This document shows, in pieces, positions 11,559 to 24,258 of a stretch of 64,000 nucleotides of DNA. The translations under genes and the position numbers were made by a program. Each line of letters opens with the position of its first letter. The stretch's first letter is position 1. The stretch is from Sophora flavescens (taxonomy: Eukaryota > Streptophyta > Magnoliopsida > Fabales > Fabaceae), in assembly GCA_030762895.1 (NCBI GenBank), contig CM061062.1, positions 3,433,501 through 3,497,500 on the forward strand, given 5' to 3'. The notes beneath the pieces were generated by a model that searched no databases, was not told the origin of the DNA, and worked only from the letters and a program-made list of their open reading frames with translations.

Positions 11559-11617
11559 AATTCTATCATTTCTCCCCCTTTTTTTTCATCAGACAAAAAG
11601 GAAACAGGAGTGGATCA

Positions 11618-14600
11618 TCATTGATAGTTTAAGGAAACAAAAGAAAGCCAAGAAGAGGGTGGAGGTGGTGGAGGAGGGTTCTGGTTTGGTGGAGGTGGAG
11701 GAGGTTGAACTGGCAAATTTTGACTCTGTTGGAAACTTTGTAAAATGCCCATCAATTGGTTGATCATTACATTTGTTGGAGCCAAAGCTTCAGTAACTTC
11801 CTCCTTGACTTGCTCCTTGACCTCTACTTTTACTCTATCCTCTATGATCTTTCCAATAATTTCTTCAAAATTCTGAGGCTGAGAAGGTCTTGAGCTTTCA
11901 ACACTGTCTTGAGCATATGCTTGACCTTGAAAAGTACTTATAGCTCTAGAATGTTGTGGTTGATCATGTGGATGGATGACTGTTAGAGCCGATGGCTGAG
12001 ATGAGTGCTTTTCAGAAGTGCTTGGTCTAGGAGCAGACTCAGCAACTTCTTCATTTTCAGTTTCTAGTAGAACAACATCAGCATTCAAATCCTGTTCTTC
12101 AACGATGATTTCTTCCTCAATATGCTCAGAAGGAGGAGATGGTGGTGGTGATGAAGGAAGAGTGAGTATAGGAGGAGGCAGCTCTTTAGCCTAGTGGACA
12201 GGGTCTTCTTCATAGACAAGACTTATGTCAGGAATTCCAAGAGTATCCTTGTGAATGAAGAATCTGATATTTGAGAGTCCACATTTTCCTTTAACTTTAG
12301 GAATACTTCTCTTCTCTTGTTCACTCAAACTAGAAGATGAAGCTTCCTTAGCATAAGCTACCATGTGATTTGACCAAATAGTAACTGCAGAATCTTCATC
12401 TATGTCTTCAACTGGCTGTGACAACCAAAAATCAATCATATTCTGATCATAAGGTTCAACAGTATCAGGATTGATCATGCAGGAATTGTCTTCTGGTTTC
12501 TTTGAAGTTCTCATTTGCTTCTTCAGATCCTTATCCTTGTTCAAATCTATCATTGGTAGTCTTGGAGCAATCATATAAGGTCTGACACCCATCTTTGTCT
12601 CCTTCTTATTATGAAACAGCCATGTTGGAGGGACAAAGTTTGCAACTCTAACATATCTTGGCAGCTCAAATTCATTTTGCAGAAAATCATACAAGAGGTG
12701 GTCCACAAGACCAATAGCTCTGCCATAAAAACTTGGATGCTTAAATGTCACCCAAGATGTCTCTCAGTCCAGAATGAACCTAAGTCTTCCTTCTGTTCTT
12801 GACCTTTTATGGACAATTGTTGGAGCTTTGGCTTTGCTAGGGTCAGTAGACCAAAGAGGTATAATATGCCTGTTGACACCATCAGTGAAAGGTTTGAAAG
12901 GAGGGGATTTGATGAGGTTTGAGTAGATTTTTCTAGGTGGAAATTTTTGTAGTGGAAGATGAGTTAGGGCAGGTCCAATGTGGTTTTGCAGAGTGGATGG
13001 AAGAGGATTGTTGTTGTTTGGCACATAGGGAATGGGTACATGCCATGGGGTGTAGGTAGATTCAAGTTCATATTTATACTCAGGTAGGGGATAGAAAGGT
13101 CCGGTTGACTCTGGTTCAGGTTCATGTTTGTGATAGAGTATTTTCCAGTCTCTTTTTACTTTGGCCCAACTTTCAGCTTTGCCATCATAGAGAACTGAAG
13201 GGTTAGTGTAAGGGAATTTGGTTCTTGGTATTTTGGGAAAGGGGTCACCAGGGTTAATCCCTACATCATCTGGTTGATTGAACCATGGATCATCTACAGG
13301 TATTAAGGGTTGGAAATATGGTCTATTTGGTGAGGTTTGTACAGGTGAGTAGACAGGTGAAACTGTTTGTGGTGAAAAGGTTTATGGTGATGGTAGTGTG
13401 GGTATGTAAACATCAGTGTCAGGTGCAACAACAACATTATCCCTACTTTCTAAGCTTTCTACTAAGGCATCTATTTCTAATTGAACAAGATCTTTAGCAG
13501 AGATATTTACCTCAGAAGTCATAGAGGACTTAGCTTTTCTTGAGGGTTGCCTTCTCCTGGTAGGAACAACAACATCAGCAGCAACATCAGTAGTTTTATG
13601 TTTCATCAACATCTCACTAACAGGGACATTGTCCTCATCATCTTCATTGTAGGATAGGACTAGATTCCTTGTCCTTTTCTGAGTTGTGGCAGGTTGAAGG
13701 GCGACATCAGCTTGTTCCCTGATCACAATGCCAGCAGCAGGCTTTATGGCAATTGGTTTCCTTGCAACAGTTGTTTTCCTTCTCACTGTTCTCTTCAGCC
13801 CTAGTACTTCAGCATTGTTCTGCTCAATATGTTCCTCCTTAATCTTCATCATCTCTTATGCTTTATCCAATGCAGCAACAGTGTATGTACTGAGATTCAT
13901 GTTGGCTATGTTCATCTTGCCAAAGTCAGCCGCAACCATTCCCTTCTCAGTTAGAATTTTATGCTTGTTCTTCAGGAGACTTGGCAGCAAGAGTGTCGTA
14001 GATTCCATGAGACTTGAAGATCTTTGACAGAAGATGACTGTATGGAATTGCAAAGAGCTTCTTCTTGTGAACAATAGCATCCCAGAATCTTCCGTAGAGA
14101 ATTTTGGGCAGGTTGAATTTAGTCTCAGTGAAGAAATGGCAGAGACAGAACTTGTGCAGAGCTGACAAGTTGTCCTTAGACCCAGTTTTGTGCAAAACAA
14201 CCTTGTTCAGAAATGGATGAAGAATGCGAACCTCATCCTTCATCTCCACTGACTTCCAGGAATGAGTTCTCACATTATCTTCTTTCATCAGGAAAGCAGC
14301 TACTACCACAGAACCACCAAGGTCCTTCTCCCAAGTATCAGTAAAAATCACTCCTTCTTGAGCGCATTTGATAGCATCAGAGATGGTCTTTTCAGAGACA
14401 ATTATTCTTTTTTTCAAGTACCTCAGCAGAAATCTTAGCAATTGTTACATGAAGGTTTCTCCATAAATCCCTAATTAGGTTAGGGTAGATTGAGACTTTC
14501 TCCACGAAGAGTCCTCCCCAACCAACAGCATTGACGTTCTTACTCACATCTAAGTTAAATTCTTCCAAAATTCCAAAGTTAAAGTGGTGTTCAATAGCAA

Positions 14601-14643
14601 GGTTCAGCTTGTCCACATTGAAAGCAACAGAAGAGGAAGCCAT
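11618..14643 (-). pseudogene. Env-like accessory ORF of element E (SIRE-type), broken
   Basis: The frame starts at an ATG at 14643 (MASSSVAFNVDKLNL) and runs to 11618, about 1000 codons with a few stops or shifts (near 14400, 13960, 13855, 13380, 12760 and 12190). The N-terminal third (VGWGGLFVEKVSIYPNLIRD) resembles the globular part of 'envelope-like' or 'putative plant transposon' proteins. The middle is basic and Ser/Thr-rich (KRTVRRKTTVARK). The C-terminus has a Lys/Glu coiled-coil stretch (VKVEVKEQVKEEV) followed by proline runs. It lies between RNase H and the 3' LTR, where SIRE elements carry their extra ORF. I see no clear signal peptide or membrane helix, so an envelope role is only by analogy. 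Confidence 0.6.
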
Positions 14644-14735
14644 TGTTGAAGTTTTGAGAGCTAGGGTTTTGGAAGCAAGAAAACAGAGTACACGAGAGTT
14701 CAAAGAGAGAAGATTGTGAAAGGTTTTTTAGAGGG

Positions 14736-16290
14736 TGATAATCCGCTGGCTTATCATGTTTTATCTATTATTTTAGAGTGAGTTTAATCAATTAAGTTGA
14801 GTTGAATACTTGATTTAACCCAAATTAGACTTTGTTTTCCTATTTTAGTTATTTTAGAGGCAATGTGTGCATTTAATTGATTTTAATTAGAATTTAATGA
14901 TTTTCTCAATATTTTCTTATTTTTATTTTTAGGAAAGGACAAAGAAGAAGGATTGCAATTAAATTGAAGATTGCCAAGTAAATTGCGGGGGCCCACATGA
15001 TGGATTTGAATCCAAATCAATTTGGATTTGAATTATTATGATTAAAAGATAATTCAATTGGCTTTGATAGAAAAAAATTGGATTTGGATAATAATTGCCT
15101 ATCACAACAACAAAGGATATGATAAGATTTGGAAATTAATTTGGAGATATTGATTTGGCAATTAAATACGAAGATTAAAATGCTCAGGACCAGTTATGTT
15201 GGAGTTTGCATGAAGGCAGAGCTTGAAATACAAGAAAAATGAGCCAAACAGAGCCCATCACGGCCTGGCCGTGATTGGCGTCACTGCTATGATCGAGCAG
15301 GGCTGAAAAAGAAAGAAGAACACAAAGTCAGAACCTGTCACGGCCAGGCCGTGATGGCCATCACAGCCGTGACAGGCCAACCAGTGTCAAGTTCTCCAGG
15401 ACAGAATCTGTCACGGCCTGGCCGTGACGCGCAAAATCTGGAATTTTGATTTGCTGATTTGATTTGATTTTGTAATGGTTTCAAATCCAAGTTAACCTAC
15501 TCTACAAATAGGGCAATTAGGCTCGAAAATAGGAATCTCTTGGCTGCTACCTTAGGTAAAAATTAGGATTTCTCTTCTTCTCAATTTCTTCTTTTCTCTT
15601 AGGTTTTTTTTTATGCCTTTGTTATTCAAGGTTGCCATGACCATGGCAATGCTTGAGTAGTATTTTTATTTCTAGGAATTGGGGCTATGCCCAAGACTTG
15701 TTTTATGTTATGAATTGATGTTTTCCCTTTGTTAGTTCCAATTGGTGCGCACGTATTTGCATGTCATAGATACTCTAAGGACGAACCTAGCGGTAAACTT
15801 AGGTATCGGATCTATAGGGATTGAACTTAGGACTTAAATTACGAGAGTTATACGCGGTCATTCGAGGGTTCATTGAATTGTCATGAATCTTAATGGGTTC
15901 AATTTAAATACAATTACCACGAGAGTAGGGGTTGGTTTAATTGGGCACGGTTCTTGTATCTCAAGAGGGAACATTTACTTATTTAGGATAAATTCACCTT
16001 CAAATCAATTTTGATAGTTAACAAGAGGGGTAGTCAATTTAGTAGCATGAGCAGTCTTGTTGGTAACCCAATTCCTGGAAATCTCTTTTAATTTAAAATC
16101 CCAAAAATATTTGATTTGATTTTATTGTTTCTTTTATTTTCTTGAAATATTTTCACACCCATTTCTCAGTCTAAATAGTTTTTTAATTTGTGAAGTGACA
16201 CTTGGTTTCCCAATCCCTGAGTTCGATACTCGGTTTCTCACCATTTTATTATTACTTACTTCGATCCGGTACGCTTGCCGAATCCTATCA
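14736..16290 (+). repeat. 5' LTR of F
   Basis: 1555 bp. It has TCACGGCCTGGCCGTGA-type palindromes at 15256-15428 and a TATA-like CTACAAATAG at 15512. Confidence 0.9.
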
Positions 16291-16296
16291 AGTTTT

Positions 16297-16314
16297 TGGC
16301 GTCGTTGCTGGGGA
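16297..16314 (+). other. Primer binding site of F
   Basis: TGGCGTCGTTGCTGGGGA lies 6 bases after the 5' LTR. It differs by two bases from the Athila-type site reported to pair with tRNA-Asp. Confidence 0.8.
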
Positions 16315-16432
16315 TTGGCAATTCCAATATCATTAGTAATAAAGGAGGCAACTACTTTAGACTTTTTAATTTTTATTTGTATATATTTGACCTTTTCTTT
16401 TGAGTTTTGTTTGTGCATGGTTGATGAAACAC

Positions 16433-17347
16433 ATGGACTATCGTTACTATCCAACTTGGAAATATCAACTTGATTGGATCGTACTTGATGATATCATTGA
16501 TAAGCACGTGAAGATATACTCCAAAGAAGAATGGAAATCCTATTTGTCATCTTTGTAACCACCACTATACTTCGAGCTGGATCCCGATTTGCTAGAGATT
16601 CTTTGGGATATAGATGCTTATCTTTTGAGCTTGAGCATGGAGCGTAGCAAGGAGGAAGTTAGTTCCATGATTCAGAGGGCTGAAATGCGAGCAGGGGAAA
16701 ATGCTAGTAAGATAGCGGCATCGCTAAGTGACAACTTTCAGAAGTTAGAAGAACAAGCTAGTGAATTTTCTAAATTGCTAGCAGAAAAGCAGCATGGAAT
16801 TCAAATTGAACAGAATCTATTTGCTAGAATGGACGTTAATGAAGATGAAGTGGTGGTGGAAGATGATTCAAGAGGAGAGGATCATGAAGAGGAGTGCAAG
16901 GAGGAAATATCTCCCATTGTTCCTTTGCAAGGGACAAAAGAGACCAATCATGTGGAAAATACTTCTCTCATCATTCCTATTGAGGAGCCTAAAAATTCCG
17001 AGTTGGATAAGTATGTTGGTTTGCATGCATGTTTGGATATAACAAAGTTGGTACCTTCTATTTGTCTACAACATTACTTTGTGAAAATACTAACTTTGGA
17101 GTTCAAGTCATTGCCTGAGAATTGGGAGTTTTCATCAACAGCGGCAAAGGCTCTAAGGTCGCCTCAAAAAGTTATGGTTCTAGTGCTTCATGGAGAAACT
17201 AATTACATAAAGGCCATTCTTGGAGTAGGTGACTTACCATTTGACCCAGGAGGAAGTGAGCTCATCATATCACTTAAAGAAATCAATGGAATCTCATCAC
17301 ACCTGCTTCTTCCATCTCCACTCCACAAGCCATGGGATCCGGGATGA
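16433..17347 (+). pseudogene. Unrecognised F-encoded ORF with coiled coil and one stop
   Basis: An ATG at 16433 (MDYRYYPTWKYQLDW) opens 41 codons to a TAA, then the same frame continues without a break to 17347, about 305 codons in all. Residues ~65-120 look helical or coiled-coil (SKEEVSSMIQRAEMRAGENA). A highly acidic block follows (EDEVVVEDDSRGEDHEEE), then a more mixed C-terminus (ENWEFSSTAAKALRSPQKVM). It has no zinc knuckle or protease, RT or integrase motif. It occupies the place of gag-pol. It may be a diverged gag-like or captured protein; I cannot assign it. Confidence 0.55.
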
Positions 17348-18770
17348 AGGTCTTACAACTTGGGCATCTCTTGGTCTTTTTACCACATGCTATAGGATTC
17401 GGGTGAAAGCGTCTTCAATGAGTTTTTCTAAACCCTTCTCTTTTTAATTATTTTGCTTTTATTTACTTGAGTCATATGTGTGTGAGTCTTCTGTCGGTGA
17501 GCTTGAATGGATTTTATTAAATTTACCATAAATGGATTGCATGATAAATATTGATTTTTGATGATTTCCCCTAATGATTTGATAATTGAAAATTGATCCC
17601 CATATGGAAAATTTAAAATTGAACTTTGAGAAATTTTGTTGTGGATGCATGATTTATGACAAGTTTGGGGTGAAGGGGTGCGCACACTAGGGATTGTGTC
17701 TCGGTTAAATAATTTACTAAAAATGTCCAGGTGAGGAATTTGAGCCTCCAACATTGTTTTTAAATTGTGTGAATCACTTTTCAGTTGCACTTTCTCGAAT
17801 TTGCTTGAATCTCTTCATGGTTTGCATGGTTATGTGTTTGCATCAAATAATCTTTGAAATAACTACTTGGCCTAAAAAGAACCATCCCTAATGCATGTTC
17901 CCTAGTTAGCCACATTGAGCCTAATAAGCCTATTGTTTCTTGATGACCTTATGCTATAAGCCAAAAATCGGGAAAAAACCATGTTAACCAAATCTTAGGA
18001 TTTAGGAGAGCATGGATGCTTAGCAAGACAAGGGCTGTGAGAAACTAAGTTTGGGGTGGCTACAAGGATTTGATATGTTATTTTAGGATGAGAAAAAGAA
18101 AAAAATAAAGGTTGAAGCCAAAGGCAAAAAGAAAAAGAAGAAAAGTTCAAAAATATCAAAAAAGGGTATTAAAAGGAAAAGGTTGTAGCCACCCAAAGTG
18201 AAAGAATGGAATTTTTTTTTTGAAAAATGAATAAGAGTGGAATGCCAAGGTAAAAAGTTTCATGCTCTCTTAATTCCTAGGAATGTAAAGCCTAGCACCT
18301 TTGTATATCCTACCTTTAGCCAGGCCCCATTACAACCTTTAATAGACCTTTTGATGATGTATGCATGTTTTCGTGGGAACTATGTTTGAGATGAAAATCA
18401 AATTCATGGAAAGTGTGCTTAAAATGTGAAATTGAATGAAAAGTTGATAACCTAGACACTTGAGTGAAATACTAAATGCCCTTGAGAGGAAGACAATTGT
18501 TTGAAATTGGTGATCTCCCTTTTGTGTGTAACTTGGATCCTTTGCTTAGATTGATGATTGCACTTATGATGAAATTATCTTTGTTTGAAGTAAATCAATT
18601 TGGGGATTACTATAATGAAATAGGGGTAAACATTGATTGGAATTGTATTGAAAAAAAAATTACATGAAGCATATGTAAGGTTTGATTGAATCCATTGAGC
18701 TTGCCAAGTTTTGAGTCTATTTGATTTTTAGTTTGCTTGATGACAAGCAAAGTTTAAGTTTGGGGTATTT
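17348..18770 (+). other. 3' non-coding region of F, shared with Athila element G
   Basis: It matches the reverse complement of 28947-30395 at many points: TGCATGATTTATGACAAGTT, GTCCAGGTGAGG, GAGCCTCCAACAT, TTTGGTTTGCATG-like text and the terminal tract AAGTTTAAGTTTGGGGTATT next to the LTR. That last tract is the likely polypurine primer. No sense-strand protein is seen. Confidence 0.75.
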
Positions 18771-20323
18771 TGATAATCCACTGGCTTATCATGTTTTATC
18801 TATTATTTTAGAGTGGATTTAATCAATTAAGTTAAGTTGAATACTTGATTTAACCCAAATTAGACTTTGTTTTCCTATTTTAGTTATTTTAGAGTCAATG
18901 TGTGCATTTAATTGATTTTAATTAGAATTTAATTGATTTTCTCAAGATTTTCTTATTTTTATTTTTAGGAAAGGACAAAGAAGAAGGATTTCAATTAAAT
19001 TGAAGATTGCCAAGTAAATTGCGAGGGCCCACATGATGGATTTGAATCCAAATCAATTTGGATTTGGATAATAATTGTCTATCATAACAACAAAGGATAT
19101 GATACGATTTGACAATTAATTTGGAGATATTGATTTGGCAATTAAATGCGAAGATTAAAATGCTCAGGACCAGTTATGTTGGAGTTTGCATGAAGGTGGT
19201 GCTTGAAATACAAGAAAAATGAGCCAAACAGAGCCCATCACGGCCTGGCCGTGATAAGCATCACTGCCATGATCGAGCTGGGCTGAAAAAGAAAGAAGAA
19301 CACAAAGTCAGAACCTGTCACGGCTAGGTCGTGGTGGCCATCACAGCCGTGACAGGCCAAATAGTGTCAAGTTCTCCAGGACAGAATCTGTCACGGTCTG
19401 GCCTTTACAGGCATCACGGCCGTGACGCGCAAAATCTGGAATTTTGATTTGTTGATTTGATTTTGTAATGGTTTCAAATCCAAGTTAACATACTCTATAA
19501 ATAGGGCAATTAGGCTCGAAAATAGGAATCTCTTGGCTGCTACCTTAGGCAAAAATTAGGATTTCTCTTCTTCTCAATTTCTTCTTTTCTCTTAGTTTTT
19601 TTTATGCTTTTGTTATTCAAGGTTGCCATGACCATGGAAATGCTTGAGTAGTCTTTTTATTTCTAGGAATTGGGGCTATGTCCAAGATTTGTTTTATGTT
19701 ATGAATTGATGTTTTCCCTTTGTTAGTTCCAGTTGCTTTTGATTTAATTCATATTGCATGAATTACTTTTGAATTTGGTGCGCACTTATTTGCATGTCAT
19801 AGATACTCTAAGGACGAACCTAGCGGTGAACTTAGGTATCGGATCTATAGGGATTGAACTTAGGACTTAAATCACGAGAGTTAGAAGCGGTCATTCGAGG
19901 GTTCATTGAATTGTCACGAATCTTAATGGGTCCAATTTAAATACAATTACCACGAGAGTAGGGGTTGGTTTAATTGGGCACAGTTCTTGTATATCGAGAG
20001 GGAACATTAACTTATTTAGGATAAATTCACCTTCAAAGAAATTTTGATAATTAATAAGAGGGGTAGTCAACTTAGTAGCATGAGCAGTCTTGTTGGTAAC
20101 CCAATTCCTGGAAATCTCTTTTAATTTAAAATCCCAAAAATATTTGATTTGATTTTATTGTTTCTTTTATTTTCTTGAAATCTTTTCACACCTATTTCTC
20201 AATCTAAATAGTTGTTTAATTTGTGAAGTGACACTTGGTTTCCCAATCCTTGAGTTCGATACTCGGTTTCTCACCATTTTATTATTACTTGCTTCGATCC
20301 GGTATGCTTACCGGAGCCTATCA
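18771..20323 (+). repeat. 3' LTR of F
   Basis: 1553 bp, starts TGATAATCCACTGGC. TATA-like CTATAAATAG lies at 19494. It differs from the 5' LTR by scattered substitutions and small indels, including a ~30-bp stretch near 19740 absent from the 5' LTR. F is therefore older than G. Confidence 0.9.
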
Positions 20324-20328
20324 GAGAG

Positions 20329-20618
20329 AGAGTATTACTTAAAAATGTTTCGAATTTGAAGAGTTTTCCCAAATAAATTAAAAGAAATTAGACGTGTGAG
20401 GAAAGGAATAATGAGTACTGATGCGGCGCATGTTTTTGAAACTGTAAAAAGCTATTGATGGGATTGATGGAAATAACCGACTCAGCATAAGGATATTATT
20501 AAATATGTCTTGGACATGAATTAATGCAAATATAATAATAGATATCATAGACGAGTCTGATAAAACCATGCAAGCAGTTAATGGACGCAATACTTACTGG
20601 ACGCACATGTAACATGCA
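20329..20618 (-). other. Spacer of E between RNase H and env-like ORF
   Basis: No convincing reading frame. It links E RNase H to the env-like ORF across the F insertion. Confidence 0.5.
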
Positions 20619-20876
20619 TTAGATGCACTTGAGCAATAGACGCGCATGCAATAGACACAAGTATTGAACACACAATAAATCCACACAAATCATATTAAGA
20701 TGTTTTGTAATAAATATGAATCTGTCCTTTGCAAGAGGTTTAGTAAAGATATCTGCCCATTGATGGTCAGTATCTACAAATTGTATATCAATAATGTCTT
20801 TTTGCATATAATCTCTAATAAAGTGATGTTTAATCTCTATATACTTAGCCCTTCAATGCAAAATTGGATTCTTAGA
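20619..20876 (-). pseudogene. Element E: C-terminal tail of RNase H
   Basis: The minus-strand frame reads NPILHCRAKYIEIKHHFIRD, then QFVDTDHQWADIFTKPLA, the conserved end of copia RNase H (usual text ..QLADIFTKPL..). The join to the upstream RNase H at 27069 becomes in frame when element D and one TTAGA copy are removed. Confidence 0.85.
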
Positions 20877-22751
20877 TGTTAGACTCAATGACTTAAAGAT
20901 TTTGATATATGACAAATACAATTTAATGTGTGTGCATGTGTTTTAGTGTCAAATTGCAAAGACATGTATCAAGCAGTAATCAACAAGTTCAGTGAGCAAT
21001 CAAAGGAGAATATTCAAGGAAGAACTTCAAGAAATCAAAAGAGCTACATGGAGGAATCAAAGATCAAAGACAAAGATCAAGGAATCATCAAGACAAGAGC
21101 TTAAAGGAGAAATTAGATTTAAGTCTTAGATGATTTGTAAGAGATGAAATCTCTTATTCACAAATAGCTCATCTAAAAAGATGCATGAAGAAAATCAATT
21201 TTCATAACCTGCGTTAAAAGGAATAAGTTTTCTTTAATGAAAATGATTTTTTGGAAATAAGAACAAGATTCTAATTCTGCTCGTCCAACTAAAGTGATAC
21301 AAGCGCTCATCCACTAAAGTGATACAAGCGCTCGTCCACTAAAGTGACAGAAGTGCTCGTCCACTAAAGTGATACAAGTGCTTGTCCACTAAAGTGACAG
21401 AAGTGCTCGTCCACTAAATTGACAGAAGTGCTCATCCACTAAAGTGATACAAGCACTCGTCCGCTAAAGTGACAGAAGTGCTCGTCCACGAAAATGACGT
21501 GGAATATGGAGCTCGTCTACTAGGTTACGTTTAACCAGTTAACGGAGTATCCGTCCAAATGATATGGAATATGGAGCTCGTCTACTAGGTTACGTCTAAC
21601 CAGTTAAAGGAGTATCCGTCCAATGACGTGGCATATGGAGCTCGTCTGCTATCAACTACGAGCCCTGAGGATTGAAAACGACGCTGATGTAGAATCTTAT
21701 TTCAAGAACCAGAATCGTATTTCAAGAAAACAGATTCTGTTATCTGATCCAAATCTGTTTTAATTGATCCCAACGACTATAACTTGTTTTCTATATAAAG
21801 AGGGATCAAAGGAACACTTTCAACAATATATAGAATATTACAACAATATAGAAAATCATTCATCATCTTTCTTGAGCTTATTGTGAAAAGAGTGTTTCAT
21901 TCTCATAAGTGCTTCAATTTGTATATCTGACTTTTGAGATTTAGGAATCAATTTTTTGTTTTATTTGATTGTAAAGAGAGAGGGGGTCTCTCTGAGTGAT
22001 TAGGGTGAGGTATACATATGGAAGAACATTGAGGCTCTTCATAAGAGTGTGCTATCTCGAGGTGAATGAGTGCTCTATGGTGTAAAGGTTTTTCAAGCTA
22101 CCTGGCTAAAGCTTGTTGTGTTAGTGTGTGAAAACCCACAGGTGAAGTGGGGACTGGATGTAGGTCATAGAACAGGATAAATCTGGTTGTGTGGTATCTC
22201 TAAACTCAAACTCTTTAATTTCTATCTTGCACATATAACTGTGATCTTGATGTACTAAGTATTCAATTGATATCAGTTCTTGATCTGCATAATCAGTATT
22301 GAACCTTGAGTAAACTGTAATAATAACCGTGTATTCAATTCTATTCTCAAGGATCAATATTTGAATTGAATCTTGCATCATATGTGATCAAACTTGAATA
22401 GCTTAATTTCTATTTCTTAATCACTGAAACTGAAACCTGCAAGTTTGTTCTTGATTGTTAATGCTTGTATCTGAAACTTGCATAACGTGTTCTTAATCTT
22501 CGAAGGCTTAATCAGTTTCTGTATTTTGTTATTATTAAGTTTTGAACTTGAACCTATTCTGTGATCTATTAATTTTGAATCAATCTTTCTTATCCTCATC
22601 ACCTTCTATTCAAGATTTCATAAAAAGCCCTTCACTGTTTTTGTAAAAGATCCTGAGGCAACTTTGATTTGAAAAGTAAAGTTTTTGAAAAGGAAGAATT
22701 TTTGAAAACTCAATTCACCCACCCTCTTGAGTCGTTGAAGCCAAAACAACG
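20877..22751 (+). repeat. 5' LTR of D
   Basis: 1875 bp. U3 carries about nine ~25-bp repeats (GCTCGTCCACTAAAGTGACA) and about three ~63-bp repeats before a TATA box CTATATAAAG at 21791. The last base reads G where the 3' LTR has A. Confidence 0.9.
21285..21650 (+). promoter_or_regulatory. U3 tandem repeat block of D
   Basis: About nine ~25-bp units with CTCGTCCACTAAAGTGA are followed by ~63-bp units with GAGCTCGTCTACTAGGTTAC. The 3' LTR copy (25650-25975) has only about four of the short units. The position upstream of the TATA box suggests an enhancer array. Confidence 0.7.
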
Positions 22752-22753
22752 AT

Positions 22754-22765
22754 TGGTATCAGAGC
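22754..22765 (+). other. Primer binding site of D (tRNA-iMet)
   Basis: TGGTATCAGAGC lies two bases after the LTR, the standard copia primer site. Confidence 0.9.
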
Positions 22766-22800
22766 GAAACTCTTAATTTTGGCGTAACAACTATAAGAGT

Positions 22801-24258
22801 ATGGCTTCCAATGACTGGTTGAATGAAGGGGCTTCCCTTGCACGCCCTCCTGCCTCAATGGATCTGAGTATATCTATTGGAAGGAAAGAATGGTAATCTT
22901 TCTTGAGGCAACAGGTGTTGACATATGGGATGCAGTAGAGAATGGACCATTTGTCCCCTCCACTGTAGATGCTAATGGTGCCCCAAGAGATAAGCCTAAA
23001 ACTGAATGGAATGAGGATGATAAGAAAAGAGTTCAATATAATGCACGTGCTAAGAATATTATAACATATGCTTTAAGCCGTGACGAGTTTTTCAGGGTTT
23101 CAAATTGTAAATTAGTAAAGGAGATGTGGGATACATTGCAAGTAACACATGAAGGAACCACAGATGTCAAAAGAGCAAGAATGAACACATTGACACATGA
23201 ATATGAGTTATTTCGCATGAATCGAGGAGAACCAATGGAGGTTATGCAAATGCGATTCTCACACATTGTGAATCAATTGGCTGCACTTGGAAAGACAATC
23301 TCCAATGAAGATCAAGTTAACAAAGTCATGAGATGCCTAGGTAGAGAATGGCAACCTAAAGTAACTGCAATTTCAAAATCCAAAGACCTTTCAACAATGT
23401 CAATTGCAGCGCTCTTTGGACAGTTACAAGAACATGAAATGGAGTTGACTAGATTAGTGCTAAGTGAAGAAGAAGACAAGAACAATAGAAACGTCACATT
23501 CAAAGCTGTAAGATCTACAAAGGTTGACAGAAAGCTTAAGAAGGAAAAGAAACTTAAACGTGCATACATAGATTGGAAGGATAACAATCTTGGCTCAACG
23601 AATGATTCCAATGATGAAAAATCAAACTTGTGCTTAACTGCTCATCTTCATAAAGAAGATGATGAGGTAAATGATTATAAATTTTGATGAATTACCTTCT
23701 TATGATGAATTGCAAAATGCTTTTTAAGAACTTCATAAAGAATCCATTAGACTTGCTAGATTGCTAATTAAGTCTAAGAAAACCATCACATGCCTAGAAG
23801 AGAAAAATTATGTTTTAAACAAAGAGCTAGATGAATTAAAAACAGAAAATTGTGCTGTAAAAGAAAGAGTGGCTACTGTTTTGGAACCACCTATATGTGA
23901 TAATTGTCCTAAGTTGGAGAAACATATAAATCATTTAAATGGTGATCTATCTAGAGTTACTAGTGATAAAGACAACTTGAATGCATTACTTGGACAACAA
24001 AAAGAAATGAAAAACCAAGTTGATTTAGTGTACAAAATTGAGATAAAGGCAAAAACCTTTAGAAAATTTCATGTTTCTCATTATGCTAATGCATCACAAT
24101 ATGCTAGATGTCATTATTGCAATAGAAAAGGTGCTTTCTGCAATTTGAGAAATAATTATTCATTGCAGATAAGGCAAATATGGGTTCCAAAAGGAATTTT
24201 ATCATACTCTAACCATGAAGGACCCAAACAGATTCGGGTACCTATAGCACAAACATGA
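22801..24258 (+). pseudogene. Gag remnant of element D
   Basis: The frame starts MASNDWLNEGASLARPP at 22801. A one-base shift near 22855 moves it to NGSEYIYWKERMVIFLEATG, and the long frame continues to 23687. The core (DDKKRVQYNARAKNIITYAL) is the copia gag domain of the SIRE type. Stops at 23687 and near 23730 interrupt the C-terminal coiled coil (23761-24258). A decayed zinc-knuckle start, CHYCNRKGAF, is near 24112. After 24258 the normal protease-integrase-RT is missing. Gag forms the particle and binds RNA; this copy is broken. Confidence 0.85.

Larger units (their letters stand above)
14736..20323 (+). mobile_element. Element F: non-autonomous Athila-like LTR retrotransposon
   Basis: LTRs 14736-16290 and 18771-20323 begin TGATAATCC and end CCTATCA. 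Flanks are GAGGG on the left and GAGAG on the right, a near-match duplication. The primer site TGGCGTCGTTGCTGGGGA differs by two bases from that of Athila element G. The 2.5-kb interior has no gag-pol, only one unrecognised ORF (16433-17347). Its 3' part (17348-18770) is clearly related to the 3' non-coding region of G, so G-like elements probably mobilised F. It inserted between pol and the env-like ORF of E. Confidence 0.85.

Noticed and set aside
11414..11596. 60-aa ORF with a long Tyr-Ile run (minus)
   Set aside because: It is the translated (TA)30 microsatellite.
21285..21500. Possible CRISPR-like array
   Set aside because: Units are ~25-bp direct tandem repeats without spacers, inside a retrotransposon LTR of a plant genome.
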